A DNA stretch of 64,000 nt from JAOUEA01 sp963821925 (GCA_963821925.1 CAWGFO010000011.1:251605-315604), one strand, 5' to 3'; shown: positions 38,463 to 48,686, counted from the first letter of the stretch. The notes: generated from the sequence alone by a model not told the origin. Numbers and translations are program-made.

Positions 38463-39293
38463 CGGTCGCCTCCGAGACCCGCGAGCGCCCGGCTCACCAG
38501 CACCGCCGCGGCCGCACGCCGATAGTCGGCCGTGGCCCGGACGTCGTCGATCGGGCTGAGCGACGAGAGGTGCGCCGGCGATCGCCGACGCGTCGACCTC
38601 GGACGGCTCCCGGCCCACCAGCTCCGCCTCGAGGGAACCGAGTCGCTGGGCCACCGGGGAACACGCCCCGACCGCCACCCTGGCGTCCTCCACCCGTCCC
38701 CGCTCGTCCACCACTGCCGCCACGGCCACCATCACGACCGAGATCACCAGGTAGCGGCGGAGCCCGAGCTTCGAGAACCCGGATCGCGCATGCTCGACGC
38801 CGCCCGGGACGAGCACCGCGGTCAGCAACTCGTCGGGCCGGAGCGCCGTCTGCCGGTACCCGGTGAGGAACGCGTCGAGCGGCACCACGCGGCGTCCGGC
38901 CGTCGACGTCAGCTCCACGGAGGCGTCGAGGGTGAGGAGCGGCGGGATGCCGTCGGCAGCGGGCGACGCGTTGCAGAGGTTCCCGCCGACCGTCGCGGCG
39001 TTCTGCACCTGGACCGATCCCACCTGGCGCGCCGCCGCTCGGAGTCCGTCGAAGCACCCGGGCAGGTCGGCGGTCGCCACGTCGGCCCACCGGGTGAGCG
39101 AACCGATCCGGTAGCCGTCCCCGGTCCGCTCGAGGCCCCGCAGTTCGGCGAGTCCCCCGATGTCGATCACCGGAGGTGTCAGCGTCCGCCCGACGTGTTG
39201 TGGATAGACGTCCGTGCCACCGGCCAGCACGACGCCGCCCGCACCTCGCATCTCGACGGCGGAAGCGAGATCGGTCGGTACCAGGTAGTCCAC
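38459..39293 (-). CDS. Molybdenum hydroxylase FAD subunit (one frameshift)
   Basis: About 277 residues after repair. FAD motifs GGVVLAGGTDVYPQHVG and AATVGGNLCNASPAADG, with FSKLGLRRYLVISVVMVAVA, mark the medium subunit of the xanthine oxidase family. One extra base near 38570-38576 breaks the frame. The true C-terminus (HLSSLSPIDDVRATADYRRA ... ALAGLGGDR) ends at a TGA overlapping the downstream ATG. Read without repair, this frame would run on and create a false fusion with the FeS-Mo subunit. GTG start; first gene of the nicotinate operon. Confidence 0.82.
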
Positions 39294-39359
39294 GGGCCGC
39301 AGACTAGCGACTCCCGGGCGGCCCCGTGCCCGGGGCCACGCAACTCGAGGCGCGAACCG

Positions 39360-39788
39360 TCAGCCGCCGGGGCCGGGGATCGCGCCGAGCTGCATGAGGA
39401 GCGTGAGTGCGTCGTTCATCCCCCAGTGTTCGACGACCTGACCGTTCTCGAGTCGATAGACGCCCCAGGCCTCGATGTCGAACGGGTTCCCGTTGGCCGG
39501 CACGTCGAACGCCGGGAAGCCGCCCTGATTCGTGCCCGTGATCCGGTTGCGGACGAAGACCCGGTCGCCGCCCTCGACGACGTCGAGGATCTCGACCTTC
39601 CGGTCGGGGAACGACTGCATGACGCCCTGGTGGGCCATCTTCGAGCCGGCCAGGCCCGCCGGCACGCCCGGGGTGGCCGACTGGGCATTCTCGAATCCCG
39701 GGGCGAAGTACCGGTCCAGGTCGTCCAGCCGGTTCTCGTCCCAGGCGGTCTCGATCGCCCTGACCACATCCGCATTGCTCGGTGCCAT
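39360..39788 (-). CDS. SnoaL-like/ester cyclase-type protein
   Basis: 142 residues, NTF2-like fold. It begins SNADVVRAIETAWDENRLDDL, continues DRYFAPGFEN, MAHQGVMQSFPDRKVEILDV and ends WGMNDALTLLMQLG, the normal layout of SnoaL-like polyketide-cyclase-type proteins. AGGAGGT stands ahead of the ATG at 39788. It lies 66 bases upstream of the nicotinate operon on the same strand and may be co-transcribed. Substrate unknown. Confidence 0.85.
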   Translation of the reverse strand: MAPSNADVVRAIETAWDENRLDDLDRYFAPGFENAQSATPGVPAGLAGSKMAHQGVMQSFPDRKVEILDVVEGGDRVFVRNRITGTNQGGFPAFDVPANGNPFDIEAWGVYRLENGQVVEHWGMNDALTLLMQLGAIPGPGG

Positions 39789-39976
39789 CCGTCCACCTCC
39801 TGCATCGCGCCCACCCGGCGGGTCGGCTCCCTCGTACATCTCAACGACGAACGGAGGGCGCGTGGAACGACAGGGGTATCCCTCTTCGGGGTCGCGGGCT
39901 AGCATCGGTGCGCCCGCCCGAGCCCTCCCTAGGGTCGGCTCGTCCATCGGAGGCGCCGATCGGAAGAGGGGGGATC

Positions 39977-40855
39977 ATGCGCATCGTGAAGGGGCTCGTG
40001 GGGCTGGCGGTCGTGCTGGGCGTGGTCGCGGCCGGCATGCCGGCGGCGTCCGCCGGACCGCGGTACGGGGGAAGCGCGTACTACCTCGCGCTCGGCGACT
40101 CCCTCGCTGCCGGATTCCAGCCCGGGCAGGGTGACACCCAGACCGGGTACGTGCACGACCTCTGGACGACGTTCGGAGCGCAGATCTCCGGGCTCGGGCT
40201 GCGCAACGTCGGATGCGACGGGGAGACGACCCGGTCGATGATCACCGGCGCCCGCTCCCTGTGCCACTACGCAGCCGGCTCCCAGTTGGACGCGGCGGTC
40301 GCGTTCCTGGAGGGCCACCCCGGACAGGTGGCGTTCATCACGATCGACATCGGTTCGAACGACGTCTTCGAGCGTTGCCTCTCCGACGGCCCGCTCCTGA
40401 AGCGGTCGTGCGTGCGCGGCGTGCTGCCACACGTGCAGGCGAGGCTCACGCGCATCCTCGATGCGCTCGCAGCGGCGGCGGGACCGGGCGTGCCGATCGT
40501 CGCGATGACGTACTACGACCCGCTGCTCGGCTTCTGGGGTCTGGTCCCGGGCGGTCGGTTCCTCGCGCGGGCGAGCCTCCGCTCGTTCGAGGCGCTGAAC
40601 GCTGGGCTGACGACCACCTACGAGGACGCCGGCGTGGGTGTGGCCGACGTGGCGGCGACCTTCCGGATCGACGACTTCGCGGACACGATCGTGGTGGCGG
40701 GCCGCGGCCCGCTCCCCGCGAACGTCGCGCTCACGTGCCGGTGGACGTGGTTCTGCTCGCCGAGGTCCGCCGGTGATCCGCATCCGAACGACAAGGGGTA
40801 CCGCAGGATCGCGCACACGATCGAAGGGGTGGTCGAGGCACTGCTCCCGACCTAG
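39977..40855 (+). CDS. Secreted GDSL/SGNH-type lipase/esterase
   Basis: 292 residues. Signal peptide (VKGLVGLAVVLGVVAAGMPAASA), then SGNH blocks: YLALGDSLAAGFQ (catalytic Ser), NVGCDGETT, FITIDIGSNDVF, and the C-terminal DPHPNDKGYRRIA (catalytic Asp/His). AGAGGGGGG precedes the ATG. It is an exported hydrolase of esters or acyl chains. It converges tail-to-tail with the next gene; the two stop codons share CTAG. Confidence 0.88.
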   Translation: MRIVKGLVGLAVVLGVVAAGMPAASAGPRYGGSAYYLALGDSLAAGFQPGQGDTQTGYVHDLWTTFGAQISGLGLRNVGCDGETTRSMITGARSLCHYAAGSQLDAAVAFLEGHPGQVAFITIDIGSNDVFERCLSDGPLLKRSCVRGVLPHVQARLTRILDALAAAAGPGVPIVAMTYYDPLLGFWGLVPGGRFLARASLRSFEALNAGLTTTYEDAGVGVADVAATFRIDDFADTIVVAGRGPLPANVALTCRWTWFCSPRSAGDPHPNDKGYRRIAHTIEGVVEALLPT

Positions 40856-41472
40856 GCGGTCGGGTGGAACAGCGGGACGACCGGATCCCACCCTTCTCGC
40901 AGGACGGCGACGAGCGAGGGCGGCGTGATGACGTCGGCGTCGCCTCGTAGGGGGCGCGGGGCCCGGTCGCGGTAGCCCTCCGGTGACCACCGCAGCAGCC
41001 GGTCCCCGTACAGCAACCAGGGCGCCCCGTCGACGCGGATGAAGGCACCGTCAGGGAGATCGGCGATTGACGAGCGATGCAGCCGCCGCGTGCGCGTGTC
41101 GGGATCCAGTCGTTCCTCGTGCAGCCGGGCATCGATCGCGTCGGCGTCGAACGGCTCGCCGTGGAGGTCCCGCCACGCGGCGATGAACCGGACGTAGTCC
41201 TCGCGGCGGCAGAGCGCGCACGGTCGGTGGCCCGCCGCCATCGCGGTGGCTTCGTCGAGGAAGAAGAGCTCGGTGAATCGCCCCGGCTGCATCAGCGGTT
41301 CGCGGTGCCACCCCTTGAACCGGAGGCGGCAGGCGATCCACCGCTTGACCGCGTACTGACGACGGATCTGTCCTACGTCGTCGTGGAGGCAGCCTCGGTT
41401 CCCGTACACGAGGCCACGGGCGGGCGTGGCGATCAGCTCGCCCATCGGCGTCACCCGGTTCTGTCGCGGCAT
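40852..41472 (-). CDS. Conserved unknown with paired-Cys motif
   Basis: 206 residues from MPRQNRVTPMGEL; an upstream ATG would add 7 residues. Conserved-looking features are RGLVYGNRGCLHDD, RRQYAVKRWIACRL, and GHRPCALCRREDYVRFIAAW, where the two Cys recall small metal-binding sites. No membrane segment or signal. It resembles proteins annotated only as hypothetical in many soil bacteria. Role unknown. Confidence 0.75.
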   Translation of the reverse strand: MPRQNRVTPMGELIATPARGLVYGNRGCLHDDVGQIRRQYAVKRWIACRLRFKGWHREPLMQPGRFTELFFLDEATAMAAGHRPCALCRREDYVRFIAAWRDLHGEPFDADAIDARLHEERLDPDTRTRRLHRSSIADLPDGAFIRVDGAPWLLYGDRLLRWSPEGYRDRAPRPLRGDADVITPPSLVAVLREGWDPVVPLFHPTA

Positions 41473-41514
41473 GTCCCGCCCCCCGGTCTTCACGTGTCGA
41501 GCTCCGAGCCCGGA

Positions 41515-43598
41515 TCATGACGCTTCATCCAGTGACGCTCCCGAGGCGAGGTCGATCCGGATCACCGTGCCTTCGTCATGGAATCCGATCCACGCATGCT
41601 GGTTCCATGCGGAGATCGTCGCGGGCGTGACGTCGGGGAGCGGCACGGGCGAACCGACGCGACGCCCGGCCTCAGCGTCGATCGCCACGACCGTCGCGGG
41701 GTGGTCGGGGTCCGGGATGTAGATGTCCGGATCTGAGGATCCCGTGGCGGTGAGTACGAAGAGATGCGTCCCCGACCCCGCGATCGCAACGGCGTCAGGG
41801 ATCGTGATATCGCCGCACGGTTCCAGGGTCTGGACGTCGGCACACCGCACCCATCCGTTCCCGACGAGCCAGAGGTGCTGCCCGACGACGGCGGCGTCCG
41901 TGGCGCCGGTCGCCCAGAACGGGAGCCGGCGAGACGCGAAGGTTTGGCTGTTGACCCGGAGGTCGCCGACGAAGACGTACCCGTTCCCGACGACCAGAGG
42001 CCCGGTGTTAGCCGGCATCGCGTAGTCGATCCGGCCGGTGTCCGGGTCCACGCGAGCGAGCAGACCGTTCGTCCGTCGAGACCCAGAGCCAGCGTCCGTC
42101 GAGGCCCACGTGGAGGAGGTTCCCCACGCCCGGCTTGATCTCCGCCCGGCTCAGGCGTGATCCGTCGGCCAGGAACGTCTCCATGTCTCGGCCGGACACG
42201 ACCGCCACCTGATTCCCGCTCACATCGATGTCGCTGTAGTCGTAGTCCCAGGGCCCCGTCGCGACGGTTCGACCTGCGCCGGAGTCGGGATCTACCGAGA
42301 CCAGCTCGTTCCGCGCCCGTGACGAACACGCCCGCCTGCGACGCCGCCACGTGCCACGCATCGACGTCGGTCGTGAGACCCATCTCGAGCGTCATCGGAG
42401 AGGGCGTCGACGAGGCGTCTCCGGGGAACAGGTCGATCCGGGTGAGCGTCCCATCCCAATCGAGAGCCCAGAGAGAACCGTCGAGCAGAGCAGCCGTGCT
42501 CCAGCCGATGCGCGCCGAGAACCGCTGCGCGGTGCCCGTCCCGAGGTCGGCCCTCGCGAGGGACTTGCCGGACACGAACCACGCATCCCCACCATCCGCC
42601 GCCACCGTGGATCGGATGCCCGAGGCGTCGACGACCGTCCCTCCCTCAGCGAGGGCTGTGGAGGGATCGACGGGCACGAACCGATCGGCCTGGTTGGTCC
42701 AGACTCGCCCTCCCGACACGAAGAGTCGTCCGATGTCGACCGGCGCCGGGCTACACGCCGCGGCCGGCGAGGGTTCCTCCGCCACCAGCTCCATCGTCGA
42801 CGGATCGATCGAGGCGAGCGACGCACAAGGTCCGCCGCCTCCCTGCCATGAGAGCACCTCGACGATGACCGCTCCGGGGACCGCGACGATCTGGCGACCC
42901 ATGTCGCCGGACAGCTGGACCGGGTCCCCGAACCGCCCGGTCGAGGGATCGAAACGCTGCACGGTGACACCCTGACCGCCCTCGCCCAAGGCGTAGAGGG
43001 CCTCGCCGTCGGACGCGACGTCGGCGAACCCGCTGAGATCGTCGCTGGAGAAGGTCGTCACCGCGCCGGAGACCGGATCGATCCGTACGAGCTGCGCGGT
43101 CCGTGGACCGCCTCCCGACCCTGCGATCCAGATCGCGTCCGCGGTCGCGAGCAGTCCGCCGCCGCCCGTCTCCCAGGTCGGAAGGGTGGGCACGGGGATC
43201 GTGTCGACGATCGACATCGAGTCGGGCTCCACGCGGAGAAGAGCCGCCCGATCCACGCCTTCCCCCCCGTCGATGCCGTAGGCCGCGACCCACAGACTCC
43301 CGAACCCCGCGGTGAGTGCGGTCGTCTGCCCGGTGGGGCCGACCTGGATCGATCCCGCGATCTGCGGGCTGGGACTGGGTGCCGGGGTGGCGGGGGGTGT
43401 GGACAGGTCCGGATCGAACGCGCGAACCATGACTGTGACACCGCCGAGCGCGATCAGCCCTGCGACGACACCCGCCGTTACCCGTCGACGAGAGGAGCGC
43501 CGCCGGCGAAGTGCATCGAGCTTGTCGAACGTCACCTCGTCGATACGGGGCACCAACTGGTCGCGAACGGAGTTGAGCGGTGCTCGGAGCTTGCTCAC
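41515..43598 (-). CDS. Membrane-anchored extracytoplasmic beta-propeller protein, anti-sigma-like (two frameshifts)
   Basis: About 690 residues after repair. A cytoplasmic N-terminus (NSVRDQLVPRIDEVTFDKLDAL) leads into one helix (VTAGVVAGLIALGGVTVMV) and a Pro/Ser linker. A long outer region follows with repeated GSLWVAAYG, DAIWIAGSG, EALYALGEG, AIDPSTM/VDPDSG motifs, i.e. PQQ/NHL-like blades. Extra bases near 42316-42330 and 42055-42085 move NELVSVDPDSGAGRTVATG and then RVDPDTGRIDYAMPAN into successive frames. The GTG start follows AGGAGAA and overlaps the sigma factor stop (GTGA). This coupling suggests it controls that sigma factor in response to an outside signal. Confidence 0.78.
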
Positions 43599-44113
43599 GG
43601 TTCTTCTCCTGCCATGAGTCGGATCCTCTGTCGGCCCTGTGAACACAGGGAGCGGATGGTCGCCGGACGCACGTGCAGCATCGACGCGGCCTCGCGCACA
43701 TCCAGATCGAGCAGCTCGGTCAGGACGAGAGCGGCGCGCTGACGAGGCGTGAGTGACCGCAGCGCCCTGACAAGGTCCTCGCGCTCCTCTACTAAGGAGA
43801 ACGCATCGGTGTCGACGCTCGTGTCTCCTGCGGTCCTTGCCGCGAGCCTGAGGCGACGCCGGCGCTGACGGACGAGGTTCATCGCGGTGCGGTAGAGGTA
43901 GCCCGTCGGATCAGGGTGCGTCTGGACGCGGTCCCAGCGTTCCCAAACCCGGACGAACGCTTCCTGCGCGATCTCCTCAGCTTCGGACCGGCTCGCGAGG
44001 ATCAACACGAGCGTTGCGAAGAGACGAGGGCGCTCAGAGTCGAAGAAGTCCTCGAAGCGAACGGACCGCCGGCTCACGGCCCCGACGCTGACCTTCGACA
44101 CACCTTCGTCCAC
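43595..44113 (-). CDS. ECF-type RNA polymerase sigma factor
   Basis: 172 residues. Region 2 is RLFATLVLILASRSEAEEIA followed by QEAFVRVWERWDRV and YLYRTAMNLVRQRRRR; region 4 is LRSLTPRQRAALVLTELLDL with HTH REAASMLHVRPATIRSLCSQ. It is SigE-family in style. Several in-frame GTG codons (44113, 44101, about 44074) make the start uncertain by up to 13 residues. Its stop overlaps the membrane propeller gene, its probable anti-sigma or sensor partner. Confidence 0.88.
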   Translation of the reverse strand: MDEGVSKVSVGAVSRRSVRFEDFFDSERPRLFATLVLILASRSEAEEIAQEAFVRVWERWDRVQTHPDPTGYLYRTAMNLVRQRRRRLRLAARTAGDTSVDTDAFSLVEEREDLVRALRSLTPRQRAALVLTELLDLDVREAASMLHVRPATIRSLCSQGRQRIRLMAGEEP

Positions 44114-44232
44114 TCAGACACCATGCCTGAGTTGGCCCGAACGTTCAGATGGAGGCCGCCTGATGACTGCTCTCGAGAGAAGATGCGGCGTCAGGTACAC
44201 GCTTCGAGCGCTTTCACCCCCTAGCAGGTGGG
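44114..44232. promoter_or_regulatory. Divergent control region between two sigma-factor modules
   Basis: 119 bases between oppositely oriented ECF sigma genes. It contains the perfect palindrome GAACGTTC (44139-44146) and a direct path to both starts. ECF factors often autoregulate, so both modules may be controlled from here. No firm -35/-10 pair was identified. Confidence 0.35.
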
Positions 44233-44715
44233 ATGGATCGGACGCCACGAACCGCGTCGAGGTCGGACGAGCTCGGCCGGCTCTATCAGGACGAGGGCTC
44301 GCGGTTGTGGCGCGCCGTGTTCGCCTACGGCGGGGATACCGAGGTCGCGAGCGATGCGGTCGCCGAAGCGTTCGCCCAATGCATCCGCCGGGGCGACGAG
44401 GTTCGCGACCCGCGCGCCTGGGTGTGGCGGTCGGCGTTCCGGATCGCGGCGGGCGAGCTGAAGGAGCGGGGCCGACACCAGGAGCTGGGCACCGAGGAAC
44501 GACCCCACGAGATCCCCGAGGAGGTGGGAGACCTGATGACGCTGATCGCCGGGCTGCCTCGCCAACAACGCGCCGCCCTCGTGCTCCGTCACTACGCGGG
44601 CTACGACACCCGTGAGGTCGCCCAGATCATCGGGACGAGCCAGGCGACGGTCCGGGTGCATCTGAGCCGCGGTCGCAGACGACTGCGGGAACTCCTGGAG
44701 GACACCGATGGCTGA
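44233..44715 (+). CDS. ECF-type RNA polymerase sigma factor (second module)
   Basis: 160 residues. Region 2: ELGRLYQDEGSRLWRAVFAY, DAVAEAFAQCIRRGDEV, WVWRSAFRIAAGEL; region 4: LIAGLPRQQRAALVLRHYAG with HTH REVAQIIGTSQATVRVHLSR. It differs clearly from the divergent sigma factor, so this is not a recent duplication. The C-terminus overlaps by 8 bases the Kelch-type membrane protein gene, its probable partner. Confidence 0.88.
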   Translation: MDRTPRTASRSDELGRLYQDEGSRLWRAVFAYGGDTEVASDAVAEAFAQCIRRGDEVRDPRAWVWRSAFRIAAGELKERGRHQELGTEERPHEIPEEVGDLMTLIAGLPRQQRAALVLRHYAGYDTREVAQIIGTSQATVRVHLSRGRRRLRELLEDTDG

Positions 44716-47033
44716 TCTCGACCGGATGTTCGCGCGCCTCGACCTGCTCGATACCCCCGATGTGTCCGACGAGATCGAACGACGGGTCACGGCACCGTCG
44801 CCGGCGATCCCGCCGCCCCCCAGACGCCGCCGCGTCGCGGCAGGTCTCGTCGCGGCCGCCATCGTCACCGCGATCGCCGTCGTCGGATGGATCGTGCTCA
44901 GCCCGGTCTCCGAACGAGAGCACGAGCCACCGCCGGCGACGATGGCGAACTGGCAGGACGTGGAAACCGGGTGGACCCGCCTGGCCGATCTGCCCACGCC
45001 GCTCCAAGGTTCCGTCCGCGTGTGGGCCGACGGCTCCCTGATCGTATGGGGCGGGAACGAAGGCGACGGCGCCGGGCAGTCCTCGCAGGGGTGGCGGCTG
45101 GACCGCGTCGACGGCTCGTGGCGCGCGATCGCGTCCTCCCCGCTCTCGCCCCGTTCGTGGGCCGCGGCGGCCTGGACCGGATCTGAGCTCTTGATCTGGG
45201 GCGGGGCCTCGGGCCCCGACCCGATGAGCAACCCCTTGGCCGATGGGGCGGCCTATGACCCCGCCACCGACACCTGGCGATCGCTCGCTCCCGCCCCTCT
45301 CACGGCTACGGAGTCCCCTCTCTTCGGTCTGGACAGGCTCCCGGTGGCTGATCTGGGGCGAGGGACCGAGTCGAACCAGCGCGAGCGCGATGGACGGGGC
45401 GGCCTACGACCCGGCCAGCGATGCGTGGACCTCGATCCCCACGGCACCGCTGCGCATCAACGACGGACATGCGGTCTGGACGGGGACCGAGATGGTCGTC
45501 TTCGGTGCCGAACTCCTCAGCGGCAACCACGCCCAGGCCGAGTTCGCGGTGGGCGAGGCGTTCGACCCCGCTTCGAGGACCTGGCGAGCGCTTCCTCCCT
45601 CACACCTCGACCCGCAGGCCACCGACATCACCTGGGACGGTCAGCAGGTGATCGCCGCCGACTATCTGGCCAAGGTGCAGACCTACGATCCGATCGCCGA
45701 CGCGTGGGGTGACCTGCCTGACCCGCCGCTGGACACAGGCGAGGACTCTCCCGGGCTCGCGGTTGCCGACGGTCGGACGATCGAGCATCTGTTCGGAGGA
45801 ACGGCGCTCCTGTCGGCGGACCAGCGCCGGTGGAAGGACGTGTCGGGAGCGGGTGATGACGGAGGGCTGGCGATGCTCTCGGCCGACCGGTTCGTCGTTG
45901 GCTTCTCCGCCACGCATCGTGGGCGAGTGTCGATCTTCCTCCCCCCACAGGTCGAAGCCCCGCAGGTGGGCGCCTGGCAGGAGCTACCGCTCGCCGAGCA
46001 GGTCCACGATGGCGGCAGCGTCGAGGTCTGGGCCGGGGACCGCCTCCTCGCGCGCGGGGGCCCAGCGCCCGGTAGCGAGGTGTCCTCATCGGACTGGTTC
46101 GCCTACGACCCGTCGACGGGCGTGTGGACGCCGACCGCGCCGGCACCGTTCGCTCGAAGCTTCCCGATCTCGGTCTGGACGGGCTCCGAGGCGCTCTTCT
46201 GGGGCGGCTACGACGAGACGCGGAACCACCGCGACGGCATGGCCTACGACCCGCAGAACGACACGTGGCGCACGATCCCCGAGGCACCGCTGGACACCGA
46301 CCATCCGGCCGTGAGCGTGTGGACGGGAGAGGAACTGATCCTGTGGGGAGGCGGGCGACCAGGCGAGCCGTCGAGCCACACGGGCGCCGCCTACGACCCG
46401 TCGACGGACTCGTGGCGACGTATCGCCGACGCGCCCGTGGAGCTGAACGCCTCAGGGGGCGCCTGGTCGGGCCGCGCGATGTACGTGTTCGGCTCGAACC
46501 TGAACGGCCGGAACCACGCCGATGTGCAGGGGATCGTGGCCGCCAGGTACGACCCGAGGAGCGATACGTGGACGGAGCTTCCGACCGCGCCTCTCTCGCC
46601 CCAAGCGTCCGCGGGTGGGTGGGTGGACGGCCGGCTCGTGGTCTACGACTACAACACGGACGCGGCTGCCTTCGATCCCTCGACGGGTCGATGGGAGCGG
46701 CTTCCCGATGCACCCTTCCAGCCGAGCGAATGCTATCCGGACGCGGTCGTGAGCGGTCAGGTGTTGGTCGCGTGGTACTGCGGCGAGCTGGCGATCCTCG
46801 ACCCGGCCACGGCTGCGTGGACCTCGGTGCCGGGCGGCATCAGCCAAGCACAGATCGCGCCACCCGCGTATGGCGGAGCGCGCTACCAGTTGTGGCGGTT
46901 CGCATCACTGGACGAAGGAGATGGTGTCGTCTACTTCGACGCCGAGGGCTTGACGGTCGAGGAGAAGGGCGGGGTCTGCTACGGATGCGCCGGAGCGCCT
47001 CGGAGCCTCTGGGCCTATCGCCCTCCTGGATAA
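44708..47033 (+). CDS. Membrane-anchored Kelch-type beta-propeller protein, anti-sigma-like (one frameshift)
   Basis: About 775 residues after repair. A short cytoplasmic N-terminus (MFARLDLLDTPDVSDEIERR) precedes one helix (AAGLVAAAIVTAIAVVGWIV). At least eight Kelch-like blades follow, with W-x-G-x-E-L/A-L-x-x-W-G-G and YDPxTDxW signatures (LLIWGGASG, LFWGGYDE, ILWGGGRPG, MYVFGSNLN). One extra C in a CCCC run near 45316-45320 shifts the frame after TATESPL into SSVWTGSRWLIWGE. It overlaps the sigma factor by 8 bases. The layout parallels the divergent module: cytoplasmic stub, one helix, giant outer propeller. Confidence 0.8.
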
Positions 47034-47183
47034 CACGCCCTCCGTCGGGGTGAGCTTGCTGGTCCGGTTGATGGATCGGGCCGCCGCGGGCCCGCCTCAC
47101 GGGTCGCGCGCACTTAATACATCGGCCAAATCGCAACTGGGCGGCCACCCTCGAGCGGTTAAGCAGCCGTCGATCAGCGTCGG

Positions 47184-47374
47184 CTAACGCCGCTTGGCAT
47201 CAGGCCACCCGAAGAACTCGCAGATCGCCTCGTACTCGTTCGAGTTGGGCGAGCGCTCGCCTTACCTCGATCGCGACATACCCCCGGCGCATGATCCGAG
47301 CCGCCAGCCGGCCCCACCGACGCTCATGCCCACCGCTCACGGTCCTTGCGGAGCATGTCGGGGAGCATCGCCAT
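47184..47374 (-). pseudogene. XRE-type HTH gene relic A (near full length, frameshifted)
   Basis: Near-complete copy of a small helix-turn-helix gene found repeatedly to 61.2 kb. It starts MAMLPDMLRKDRERW and ends ICEFFGWPDAKRR, but lacks one C in the GCCCCACC stretch (47328-47335) and is altered near 47258, so it cannot be read through. The surrounding 47034-47568 holds no other recognisable gene. Confidence 0.6.
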
Positions 47375-47568
47375 TAAGCTAGGCCCACCGGCCGGAGGCG
47401 GAGCGCACAGACAGGCTCCTGGTCGGAGGCTAACGTTGCGCTGCCAGTAATGCCCGCAGTTCCCAGGGGCCGCGGAGGTCACCAGAGTGGGTTCGTCGTT
47501 GAAGTCACGCCCCGCGACAAGCTCCTGGCGGTCCGGGGAACCTCTTGCGGCAGGCTCGCGACGGCGTG

Positions 47569-47907
47569 ATGCTCCCCGGAATGGACCCGTCAGCCCTGCC
47601 TCCTCCACCCGCTCATCCTCCGGCTTCAGGTTCTCCTGTCACCAATCAGAAGGCGGTTTGGTCGCTGATCCTCGGCATCCTCGGGATCGCTCCATTGACG
47701 TTCATCGCTTCGGTGGCTGCGTTGATCTTGGGCTTCCAGGCGAGGAGCGAGATCGCTCGGGCAAGCGGGGGGCAAGGCGGACGGAGTTTCGCCCTCGCCG
47801 GGATCATCCTCGCGTTACTCCCGTTCGCCGGCGTCTTGCTGCTCTTCATCGCATCCGGGGTGTCTCAGACGGGGGTCATCCGATCGTCAATTCCCGCATG
47901 GTGGTGA
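47569..47907 (+). CDS. DUF4190-type two-helix membrane protein
   Basis: 112 residues: a Pro-rich cytoplasmic N-terminus (DPSALPPPPAHPPASGSP), then helix AVWSLILGILGIAPLTFIAS, the family loop ALILGFQARSEIARASGGQG and helix FALAGIILALLPFAGVLLLF. This is the usual DUF4190 layout, function unknown. Starts at 47569 or 47581 are both possible; no strong Shine-Dalgarno. It sits between HTH relics A and B in the accretion zone. Confidence 0.7.
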   Translation: MLPGMDPSALPPPPAHPPASGSPVTNQKAVWSLILGILGIAPLTFIASVAALILGFQARSEIARASGGQGGRSFALAGIILALLPFAGVLLLFIASGVSQTGVIRSSIPAWW

Positions 47908-48006
47908 TGGCGCGCGGCTGCTTTGGGAACGACGCTCAGGCCACAGCGCAAGCTTAGGGGGTCTCTTGGCGCCGAGCTCATGCCCCACCGAAGCGGGAGC
48001 TGAGGT

Positions 48007-48555
48007 CTACGCCGGGCCGCTCAAGTACGGGACGAACCGCCACGCCTTGTATAGGTCGCCGAGCGCGGACGAGTGCTCGCTCCATGCGGAGGATTCGAGT
48101 TGTTGCGGGGGCTGGAACGCGATCTGTCCTTGCTCGATCGCGAAGCCCCAGCTGAACCCCAAGATCGCCTGGGCTTCGAGGCCGTTTCCGACGTCGTCCG
48201 GGATGCACAGGAAACTCCGCGCCATCCACCGCAGGTCGCTCCTCGGCGATCGAGAAGGCGCATCGAACAGCGTCGGGTTGATCCCGAGCCAGCAGAACGG
48301 ATGCGGCAGGTCCCCGAGGAAGGCGAGCGGATCGATCTCGAACTGATCACCTCCGCTCGCGTTGTCATCGGAACGGACGAGCTGCACCCAGCCCATGAAG
48401 GAGTCGTATCCGCGCATCGGATACCGCACCGTCGCCGTGCACACCGGGAAGCCAAGTGTCTCCGGCTGGCAACCGATCGATTCAGGCTGCAAGTTAGCTT
48501 CATACGTCACGACGACGCGGCCCTCGACACCCTTGAGGGTGAACGGAATCTCCAT
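48007..48555 (-). CDS. Unknown soluble protein
   Basis: 182 residues beginning MEIPFTLKGVEGRVVVTYEA and containing PETLGFPVCTATVRYPMRGY, FMGWVQLVRSDDN and FCWLGINPTLFDAPSRSPRS. No signal, no membrane helix, no motif I recognise; the beta-rich start and single-domain length suggest a globular cytosolic protein. The reading frame is open further upstream into HTH relic B, but the ATG at 48555 is the natural start. Confidence 0.6.
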   Translation of the reverse strand: MEIPFTLKGVEGRVVVTYEANLQPESIGCQPETLGFPVCTATVRYPMRGYDSFMGWVQLVRSDDNASGGDQFEIDPLAFLGDLPHPFCWLGINPTLFDAPSRSPRSDLRWMARSFLCIPDDVGNGLEAQAILGFSWGFAIEQGQIAFQPPQQLESSAWSEHSSALGDLYKAWRFVPYLSGPA

Positions 48556-48641
48556 CCCCGTGGACCCTAGTTGAACTCGAAGCCCAACGTCTCTCGCGCC
48601 GGCCGTAGAGCGAACCATGGACCGCAGCGGCTGCATTCGCG

Positions 48642-48686
48642 CCAACCGGCCTCGCCGACGCTCATGCCCCACCGCTCACGATCATG
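48642..48686 (-). pseudogene. HTH gene relic B (N-terminal fragment)
   Basis: About 45 bases matching the DRERWGMSVGEAGW part of the repeated HTH gene, then unrelated sequence. It directly abuts a truncated nucleotide-cyclase gene on the other strand. Confidence 0.55.

Noticed and set aside
35727..39293. Apparent single 1188-residue protein combining FAD, FeS and Mo domains
   Set aside because: The FAD part ends in a different frame at a stop overlapping the ATG at 38462; the run-on is produced by one extra base near 38573.
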